From CAXTTV01 sp964247295 (GTDB lineage: Bacteria; Chloroflexota; Ktedonobacteria; Ktedonobacterales; Ktedonobacteraceae): 30,501 nucleotides of DNA. The notes under the pieces were generated by a model. It was not told the DNA's origin. It made no database searches and saw only the letters and a program-made list of their open reading frames with translations. Where the stretch lies: assembly GCA_964247295.1 (NCBI GenBank), contig CAXTTV010000035.1, positions 1 through 30,501 on the forward strand, read 5' to 3'. Below, piece after piece: positions 24,197 through 30,501 of this stretch. The translations under genes and the position numbers were made by a program. Each line of letters begins with the position of its first letter. The stretch's first letter is position 1.

Positions 24197-25858
24197 ATGA
24201 CGGCTGTTCTGATCGTCGGTGCTGGTCCAACCGGGGTTACGTTGGCAAACCTGCTTATTCAAGCTAATGTGGATGTACGCATTATCGACCGGGACCCAGG
24301 ACCGACGCAGCAATCGCGTGCATCGATGTTCCACATTCGTACTTTGGAATTATGGGACAGGTTAGGTCTGGCTCGTCAAATTGTTCAGCAGGGGTTGAAG
24401 GTTACGCACTTCGATGTGCTTTCTCACGGCAAGAACCTGGCGAGCTATAACATGGTACCTGACTCCAGTCAGGAGAAAAGTCCGACCCCATTCCCTCATG
24501 CTCTGGCAATGCCACAGGGGCAGTTACAAACAATCTTATGCTACGCTTTTACAGAGGCGGGCGGGAAGATCGAGTGGAACAAGAATCTTACGGATATCAA
24601 GCAGACCAGTTCAGGGGTCCAGGCGACTGTGGAGTGTGAGGATGGGACGCAAGAGACGATTATGGCGCGTTGGGTGGTGGGGGCCGATGGGTCTAAAAGT
24701 GTGGTGCGCAGTGCTCTAAATATCCCTTTTGAAGGAGATACGTATGAGCAAACGCCCTTTTTGGGTGATGTCGATATGATATCCTCGCTGAACCCTCATC
24801 ATCTGACAATTAATATTACGCGTGGTGGCTTTGTTGGTGTGCTACCACTGGCGATTAATCGTGTGCGCCTCTTTGGATCGCTCTCGCCTGAGATGGCTGC
24901 CCAGTCAGGCGTGAGAGAGGGGAAGGAGATCCCCATTGAGGTACTGCAACGCTGGTTTGACAGCTATTTCGATGTTGAGGCAAAAATTACGCATGCACAT
25001 TGGACAGGAGCGTATCGCGTTCATCGTCGCCTCGCTCGCAATTATCGTGCAGGGAACTGCTTCTTAATTGGCGATGCCGCTCATGTACATCCACCTAGTG
25101 GTGGACAGGGGCTGAATATGGGCGTTGGAGACTCTTTTAATCTGGCCTGGAAGCTGGCTGCTGTGGTAAATGGACAGGCAAGCGAGAGGCTGTTGGATAG
25201 CTATGAGTTAGAAAGACGGCGGATCGCGGAGCTTATATTGAATGGTTCCGATAAAGGGTTCGATATGGAGGCCGGGATTCAGCCCCACCTACAATTTTTC
25301 CGTGAGCATGTTATGCCTCGGCTGGTTAATGTGCTGTCGGTTACCGGTCTCGGAGAATTGGACATTTACAAGACTTTCTCGCAAAGCTGGGTTAACTATC
25401 GCTCCAGCCAGATTGTTATGGATACTGTATCTAAATCCAAGAAAGCCGGACCCAGGGCGGGTGAACGCGCCCCTCACGATCTGTTTGAAACTCAGGAATT
25501 TAAGGTACATGGCCTTTATGAAATGCTTCGTGGGCCCGAGCATCATTTGCTTTGTTTCGAGGGGATAGATCTAGATAACACATCCTTTCAAGAGCAAGTT
25601 CATGCTTTGCAAGATGTGATTCATCTCTCAAAACTGGATATCAAGTTGATCCCGATCTCGCGTGAGAATCATCGGCTCCATCTCCGCTACTCCGCTCACA
25701 GGCCCTCTTTCTTTCTGATTCGGCCCGATGATTATATCGCTTTCCGGGGGCAGATGGAAAACCTGGCTCAATTTCAGCACTACCTGCAAGCTACATTTAC
25801 GCCAGCCTCCGAGAAGGCAGATGCAGCGCTCCTTACACCCGTTACTTCCCAGAAGTAA
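24197..25858 (+). CDS. FAD-dependent aromatic hydroxylase (PheA/TfdB/MhpA-like monooxygenase)
   Basis: A 553-residue class A flavoprotein monooxygenase that would use NAD(P)H and O2 to hydroxylate an aromatic or polyketide-like compound. The dinucleotide motif is VLIVGAGPTG (Gly8-x-Gly10-x-x-Gly13); the middle DG motif is VVGADGSKSVVR; the second FAD motif is IGDAAHVHPPSGGQGLNMG (Gly292-Asp293). The C-terminal 150 residues are the thioredoxin-like domain usual in PheA-type members. I chose the ATG at 24197, with AGGAG eight bases upstream; an earlier in-frame start at 24173 has no such site. Neighbours are a TetR, two DUF2798 proteins and a convergent exporter, which suggests inactivation and removal of a toxic compound. 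The same family also inactivates some antibiotics; substrate unknown. Confidence 0.92.
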   Translation: MTAVLIVGAGPTGVTLANLLIQANVDVRIIDRDPGPTQQSRASMFHIRTLELWDRLGLARQIVQQGLKVTHFDVLSHGKNLASYNMVPDSSQEKSPTPFPHALAMPQGQLQTILCYAFTEAGGKIEWNKNLTDIKQTSSGVQATVECEDGTQETIMARWVVGADGSKSVVRSALNIPFEGDTYEQTPFLGDVDMISSLNPHHLTINITRGGFVGVLPLAINRVRLFGSLSPEMAAQSGVREGKEIPIEVLQRWFDSYFDVEAKITHAHWTGAYRVHRRLARNYRAGNCFLIGDAAHVHPPSGGQGLNMGVGDSFNLAWKLAAVVNGQASERLLDSYELERRRIAELILNGSDKGFDMEAGIQPHLQFFREHVMPRLVNVLSVTGLGELDIYKTFSQSWVNYRSSQIVMDTVSKSKKAGPRAGERAPHDLFETQEFKVHGLYEMLRGPEHHLLCFEGIDLDNTSFQEQVHALQDVIHLSKLDIKLIPISRENHRLHLRYSAHRPSFFLIRPDDYIAFRGQMENLAQFQHYLQATFTPASEKADAALLTPVTSQK

Positions 25859-25914
25859 TCATAGCAAAAGAAAGCTGTAAGACGTATTCATTCTGATAAG
25901 CTATGCCTTGCCAC

Positions 25915-25956
25915 CCCTGGAAGCTCTCGTGTAGAAATCTTCCAGGGACTTTTTCT
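25915..25956 (+). terminator. Rho-independent terminator of the monooxygenase gene
   Basis: A perfect 9-bp stem CCCTGGAAG (25915-25923) with CTTCCAGGG (25939-25947), 15-base loop, followed by ACTTTTTCTT. It lies between convergent genes. Confidence 0.82.
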
Positions 25957-25981
25957 TACCGCAATAACGCTCAAGCGCTTA

Positions 25982-27433
25982 TTAATCGCCGACCAGAGCT
26001 GGTTTACGGGCACTTTCTGGTTCAACTTTGCTGCTCATAGTACTGGCGGCATCGCTATCGCGGGTCGTGAAGCCAATCCCGGCTGCGATCAGGGCCAGGG
26101 CCGCCGAAGCAAAGAATGCCGCATGGTAAGCGGTAAAGTTAGGAACGACCGCGCCGCCCGTGGTTTTCTGGGTTATTCCTGCCAGGCTGATAACGCTACT
26201 GAGCAGAGCGACTCCCAGAGCAGAGCCAATCTGGCGTTGCGCGTTAAAGAGTGCTGTTGCCTGTCCAGTCTGTTCTGATGTGATTGTCGCAAAGGAGGAG
26301 GCCTGCACTGAGTTAAAGGAGAAGGCCATAGAGGCCCCAAGCAGGAACATCAGGCCGCGTACCGTCCAGAGCGAGGTCGCGGGGCCAATGGTACTCAGCA
26401 GTCCCATAACGATCGCGGCACTCGTTAGACCTCCAAAGATCAGGCGGCGCGGTCCCACTGTGGGATATATCCGGGTCGCAATCTGGGTGGAGATCAAAAC
26501 ACCGACTGCCTCGGGCGAAGTTGTCAGTCCAGAGTCCAGAGCCGAGACGCCTATGGCTTGCTGAAGAAAGAGGGGAACTGCGTAGAGTATCCCAAGAAAT
26601 CCCGCTACGGAAAATAGCGTCACCAGATTCCCGGTGCGGAAGGACCGGTTTCCAAAGAGCCGCAAGTCTAAAATTGGGTGCGAGGAGCGCATCTCGACAA
26701 TCACAAAGGTGACCAAAAGTGCCGCGCCTACGATCCCACTCAGCAGAATATCGGGCGAGCTCCAACCATACGAGGGCCCTTCACTGAGCGAGTACATTAA
26801 TGTACCCAGACCAACCCCAACCAGCACGAAACCATAGAAATCAAACGAGCGAACCGCGCGCTCGTTATGCTCGGCCAGGAAAAAGAGGCCAAACAGAAAA
26901 ACACCAATCCCAATTGGGACATTTACTAAAAAGACCCAATGCCAGGAAAGTTTATCCACAAGGAAGCCACCAATGATCGGGCCGGTAGCTGGGGCAAAAA
27001 CGGTGGGTATCGTCAGGATACGCGCGACCTGAATTCGCTCTACTGGAGGGAATGTCCGGTAAAGCATCGCGTTACCGACTGGAGTTAGCGCGCCCCCGCC
27101 TATCCCTTGCAGCACTCGAAACGCGATCAACATTGGTAGACTGGATGCCAGACCACAGAGGGCCGAGGCCAGCGTAAAAAGAGCGAGGGCCGCGAGAAAT
27201 ACTCGTTTGGTGCCGAAGCGATCACCCAGCCAGCCAGAGGCCGGAATAATCACAGCCAGACTGACAAGGTATCCTACGACAACCGCACCGATTGAGGTGC
27301 CTGGAGCATTAAACTGCCGACTTAACGAGGGAAGGGCGACATTTACAATTGTCGTGTCCATAATGGACATAAACATCGCTGCGACAAAAACAATACTGAC
27401 GCTGACTTTTTGACTGATGGCGGAACGAAACAT
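25982..27433 (-). CDS. DHA2-family MFS multidrug exporter
   Basis: A 483-residue exporter of the 14-TM DHA2 branch, inner membrane. Landmarks are the TM1 motif MDTTIVNVALPSL, motif A GWLGDRFGTKR, the helix 4 run FRVLQGIGGGALTPVG, and motif C PATGPIIGG. I chose the ATG at 27433, with GGAG eight bases upstream, over the GTG at 27442. It is clearly related to, but not a recent copy of, the exporter at 3263. It converges with the monooxygenase and diverges from the LuxR-type regulator at 27771; either neighbour could be its regulator or functional partner. Substrate unknown. Confidence 0.93.
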   Translation of the reverse strand: MFRSAISQKVSVSIVFVAAMFMSIMDTTIVNVALPSLSRQFNAPGTSIGAVVVGYLVSLAVIIPASGWLGDRFGTKRVFLAALALFTLASALCGLASSLPMLIAFRVLQGIGGGALTPVGNAMLYRTFPPVERIQVARILTIPTVFAPATGPIIGGFLVDKLSWHWVFLVNVPIGIGVFLFGLFFLAEHNERAVRSFDFYGFVLVGVGLGTLMYSLSEGPSYGWSSPDILLSGIVGAALLVTFVIVEMRSSHPILDLRLFGNRSFRTGNLVTLFSVAGFLGILYAVPLFLQQAIGVSALDSGLTTSPEAVGVLISTQIATRIYPTVGPRRLIFGGLTSAAIVMGLLSTIGPATSLWTVRGLMFLLGASMAFSFNSVQASSFATITSEQTGQATALFNAQRQIGSALGVALLSSVISLAGITQKTTGGAVVPNFTAYHAAFFASAALALIAAGIGFTTRDSDAASTMSSKVEPESARKPALVGD

Positions 27434-27457
27434 GTAAAACACTCCGATAGATGGTTG

Positions 27458-27627
27458 TCAGTTTTCGCAATCATCCTTACTTGAGGGGTCGATAGATGTG
27501 AGTATATGGTAGCGAACAGTGAACTCTTTAATCAGTACACACGTTCGGTATCTCCTGATTGATACAGAGAGCAAGGTATACCCAAATAGAAACAACCCCG
27601 ATGACAGTTTTATTTCAGTTTTCGCAA
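27458..27627. repeat. 13-bp direct repeats in the exporter/regulator divergent region
   Basis: TCAGTTTTCGCAA occurs at 27458-27470, just before the exporter start, and again at 27615-27627, just upstream of the regulator's promoter. Same orientation, 157 bp apart. A shared regulator site is possible. Two small ORFs in this stretch (27458-27697 and 27519-27758) have no ribosome site or coding look. Confidence 0.5.
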
Positions 27628-27639
27628 AGACTGTTTCGA

Positions 27640-27669
27640 TTGACAGATCTATATATGAACTTTTATACT
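27640..27669 (+). promoter_or_regulatory. Promoter of the LuxR-type regulator
   Basis: TTGACA (27640-27645), 18-bp spacer, TATACT (27664-27669), five of six -10 matches. It lies about 100 bp before the start codon. Confidence 0.6.
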
Positions 27670-27770
27670 TCCCTATGTGTGTTTCTTGTAATTTCAAGCT
27701 TCATCTTTTAGCTTCATGGGGAAGCAGGATGGAGCCCGGTAACCTGATCCTTTTATGAGGGGAAGAGTCG

Positions 27771-30501
27771 GTGACAGCACGTCGTCCTCCTGAGGAACGG
27801 GATGGTATCCAGACTCAAGCTGATGCTGAAAAGCCGCAGGCAAGAGTTACACTATCCACTCCAAATAATGTACCACTTTATCTGACACCTTTTATTGGAA
27901 GGAGTCAAGAGCTGTCTCAGGTCCAAAAGCTAGTTCTGGGGTCACGCTTGCTAACGTTGACCGGGGCCGGTGGTGTTGGGAAAACTCGCCTTGCCAGTCA
28001 GGTCGCGCGCTCCGTATTAGAGGTGTTTCGCGATGGAGTCTGGCAGATCGAACTGACACCACTCCAGAAGCCCGAGCTTCTGCTCCCAACGCTGGCCGGG
28101 ACGATTGGTATTCAGGACAGCAATCCAGAAGGACTTTTACAAAGGCTCTGCCAATTTTTCCAGGACAAAAAAGTTCTTTTATTACTGGATAATTGCGAGC
28201 ACATGATCGCCGTCTGTGCCGTATTGATTATGGCCTTGCTGACTAGCTGTCCTCTTTTGCACGTGCTTGTTACAAGTCGTGAGACGCTGGGCTGTGAGGG
28301 TGAGATAAGATATGTTGTGCCCTCACTGAGTTTTCCCCCATTGCCGATCCCTCTGATGAGTGAAGATGTGCATCGCTTTGATGCCATTGAATTTTTTGTG
28401 GAGAGAGCCAGACGGATCAAAGTAGATGTTGTCTTTCAGGAACAAGATGTAATCGCGATCGTACGTATTTGCCGTTTGCTAGATGGAATTCCGCTGGCCC
28501 TGGAGCTTGCTGCGGCTCGCTTAAATATGCTATCAATTGAGCAGATGGCAGACAGGTTAGAGCGCTTCGAGGGGGAGCGCTTTCAGTTGCTTTTCAACGA
28601 AAACCGTCTGGCATCCCCACGACATCAGACGTTACGGACGATGATGGATTGGAGCTATCAGTTACTTTCTTTAGAGGAGCAGGTGCTTCTACAACGTATA
28701 TCAGTATTTGTTGGCGGATGGACGCTGGAAGCAGTCACAGAAATCTGCACAGATGAGGTAGTCTCCGCTGAGGATGTGTTTCTACTATTAACTCATCTTG
28801 AGAACAAATCCCTGGTCCAGATGGTTGAAGAGCCTGCTTCTATCAATGAAGGTTCCGCGTTCTCATTTTCAACGAGAGCTCGCTATCGGCTGCTGGAAAC
28901 TGTGCGTGAATACGCTCAGGAAAAACTACAAATAGATTGGCAAGAAGAGCAGCAGATCCGCAAACGTCACCTTCTCTATTTTCTGAATATTGCTGAGGAA
29001 GCAGACTCCCATTTGCGTGAACGCACTCAGGTAGTATGGCTACGTCAGATGGATCAAGAACATGCGAATCTTCAAGTCGCTCTCGGCTCAGCAGAAAGGC
29101 TCTTAATGCCTGAAGAGGCTTTGCGTCTGGTGAGTGCTCTCTGGTGGTTCTGGAGTTTGCGGGGCTTCTCTAATCTGGGCTGCGCTTTTTTTGAAAAGCA
29201 GTTGCGCTATTTTGATGGAGTGAGCCCTCACGTTCTGGCGATTGCCTATTATCGCCTTGGCATTCTGTTCTGGTTTCGAGGGGATTTTCCGCGTCTGGCC
29301 CAATATACCCAGGCTGCTTATCAGATTTTTCTCGCTGAAGGGGACGGGCCGGGGGTGGGCCGCTGCCTGATAAATCTGGCTGAAAGCAAGCGTCGTGAAG
29401 GAGAGTATCAACGTGCGTTAGAACTTGTGCAAGAGGGCAAGGAAATTTTACAGCAGAGTAATGATCTGTGGACACTGGCGACCGCTGATCTTACCGTCTT
29501 TACGATTTATTTTGCGCAGGGACGTTACCAGGAAGCTCAAACGGTTATGAACGATTCCTTGAAGATCTTTCGTGCCTTAGGAGATCGTTACGGGATCGCG
29601 ACACTACTGGACTTTGAGGGGAAACTCGCGAAGCTTCAAAATCAAGAAGAACTATCAGTAGCCTGTTTTCAGGAAAGCCTCCGCCTCTTTAAAGAACTGG
29701 GACATAACGCTGGGGTGGCCGATGCGCTGCATACTCAGGTTTTTGCCCTGATACAGCAGCAGGAATATGGCAGGGCTTTCACTCTTTTAGATGAGATGCA
29801 AGCCCTTTATCAGCAGAGCGGGGATACCTCTGGTATCAGTATGTGTCTTTTAGAGCAAGGATATATTATGGCCTTGCAAAAGAGATATCCGCAAGCCCTT
29901 TTCCATCTACAAGACTGTCTGGTTCGTATAGAGGATGGTGGTGATCAGAGTGGTGTCGCGCAAACATGTTATCTTCTAGGAGAAGTCTTCTGGCGGCTTC
30001 AACAGTATCAGCAGTCTGCTGAGATGTTTAGAGAGAGTCTGCGTCTATTCCATTCCATTCAACGAACGGATATAATGGCACTCTGCCTTAAGGCCCTGGT
30101 TGGTGTTGAGATCGAACTACTGGAGCACCCGGCCCACGCATCTTATCTGGCTCGCTGGTTGGGATCGGCAGACGCGCTTTTAGAGACTTCATCTGCTTCA
30201 GGCGTTACCAACTATTTTATGAAAGAGCGGATGCTGTCAGAGGAAGAAGCAAAGTATTTGCGTCAGGAATTAGGAGAGGATACCTTTCTGGCGGCCTGGA
30301 AAGATGGGGCTGCTCAGTCTCCCGCTAAGGTTCTTGCTGAGGCTCAAATGGAGGGACCGCTTGAGCGTGGGTGGGGCATAGAAAAACCAATAGATCTCAT
30401 TGTTGTCACCTTACCCTTGATAGAGAAGCTTACGCGGCGAGAGTCCGAGATTTTGCATTGTGTATCATCAGGAATGAGCAATGCGCAGATCGCGCTTCAA
30501 C
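27771..30501 (+). CDS. Large NB-ARC ATPase / TPR / LuxR-type transcriptional regulator (3' truncated by window)
   Basis: A single frame with no stop runs from a GTG at 27771 (GAGGGG eight bases upstream) to the window end, 910 codons visible. Order: short variable N-terminus; FIGRSQEL lead-in at about 42-49; P-loop GAGGVGKT (65-72); Walker B VLLLLD ending at Asp140; the sensor VTSRETLG; the helical DGIPLALELAAARL block; a winged-helix region with RYRLLETVREYAQE near 370-385; then about 400 residues of helical TPR-like repeats; and from residue 887 the start of a LuxR helix-turn-helix (LTRRESEILHCVSSGMSNAQ). This is the AfsR/MalT-like STAND architecture: an ATP-driven switch that oligomerises on ligand binding and activates transcription. 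About 45 residues are missing at the end. It is divergent from the exporter. Confidence 0.92.
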   Translation, partial: MTARRPPEERDGIQTQADAEKPQARVTLSTPNNVPLYLTPFIGRSQELSQVQKLVLGSRLLTLTGAGGVGKTRLASQVARSVLEVFRDGVWQIELTPLQKPELLLPTLAGTIGIQDSNPEGLLQRLCQFFQDKKVLLLLDNCEHMIAVCAVLIMALLTSCPLLHVLVTSRETLGCEGEIRYVVPSLSFPPLPIPLMSEDVHRFDAIEFFVERARRIKVDVVFQEQDVIAIVRICRLLDGIPLALELAAARLNMLSIEQMADRLERFEGERFQLLFNENRLASPRHQTLRTMMDWSYQLLSLEEQVLLQRISVFVGGWTLEAVTEICTDEVVSAEDVFLLLTHLENKSLVQMVEEPASINEGSAFSFSTRARYRLLETVREYAQEKLQIDWQEEQQIRKRHLLYFLNIAEEADSHLRERTQVVWLRQMDQEHANLQVALGSAERLLMPEEALRLVSALWWFWSLRGFSNLGCAFFEKQLRYFDGVSPHVLAIAYYRLGILFWFRGDFPRLAQYTQAAYQIFLAEGDGPGVGRCLINLAESKRREGEYQRALELVQEGKEILQQSNDLWTLATADLTVFTIYFAQGRYQEAQTVMNDSLKIFRALGDRYGIATLLDFEGKLAKLQNQEELSVACFQESLRLFKELGHNAGVADALHTQVFALIQQQEYGRAFTLLDEMQALYQQSGDTSGISMCLLEQGYIMALQKRYPQALFHLQDCLVRIEDGGDQSGVAQTCYLLGEVFWRLQQYQQSAEMFRESLRLFHSIQRTDIMALCLKALVGVEIELLEHPAHASYLARWLGSADALLETSSASGVTNYFMKERMLSEEEAKYLRQELGEDTFLAAWKDGAAQSPAKVLAEAQMEGPLERGWGIEKPIDLIVVTLPLIEKLTRRESEILHCVSSGMSNAQIALQ

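Noticed and set aside
27458..27758. Two overlapping small ORFs between the exporter and the LuxR-type gene
   Set aside because: No ribosome sites, opposite strands over the same bases, and they cover promoter elements of the flanking genes.

Overview
The window looks like chromosome of a soil-type, GC-moderate bacterium, most likely Chloroflexota, class Ktedonobacteria. This is an inference from style: many TetR/LacI/LuxR-ATPase regulators, DHA2-type MFS exporters, DUF4388-like and HAMP-like orphan proteins, VOC and DinB small enzymes, a family 2 O-methyltransferase and CUT1 sugar uptake genes without a local ATPase. No rRNA, tRNA, CRISPR array or intact transposase gene was seen.

Layout. 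1-888: 3' end of a GH13 alpha-glucosidase. 992-1372: VOC protein. 1457-2578: orphan membrane protein with a HAMP-like tail (paralogue 1). 2579-3262: poor in genes, with a possible broken small gene. 3263-5581: TetR plus DHA2 exporter operon on the minus strand; a 10-N assembly gap hides the exporter start, and a clear promoter/operator lies upstream of tetR. 5934-8935: minus-strand operon of a DUF4388-like protein, an O-methyltransferase with an altered catalytic motif, and HAMP-like paralogue 2. 8936-9261: tandem and inverted repeats. 9262-11297: VOC protein, a frameshifted alpha/beta hydrolase and a DinB protein.

11364-19440 is a carbohydrate block. It holds a GDE-type (six-hairpin) glycosidase, then, divergently, a LacI regulator with a GH2 glycosidase, then a CUT1 ABC importer (binding protein, two permeases). 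Near-identical ACAACGTTG palindromes sit on the lacI promoter (one) and on the importer promoter (two), which defines a small regulon. The binding-protein gene carries an in-frame TAG in its middle, so the importer may be inactive or the base may be an error.

19517-20548 encodes a C39-like cysteine peptidase fused to a lysin-like domain and a three-fold 14-residue coiled-coil repeat. 20665-21030 is a hairpin-rich element flanked by 16-bp inverted repeats. 21036-22085 is HAMP-like paralogue 3. 22429-25858 is a TetR, two tandem DUF2798 membrane proteins and an FAD aromatic hydroxylase, probably one regulon because ATCAA-N4-TTGAT palindromes recur. A convergent DHA2 exporter (25982-27433) follows, and the window ends inside a large NB-ARC/TPR/LuxR regulator (27771 onward).

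The best candidate for something undescribed is the three-member family of six-TM proteins ending in a lone HAMP-like module without any output domain.
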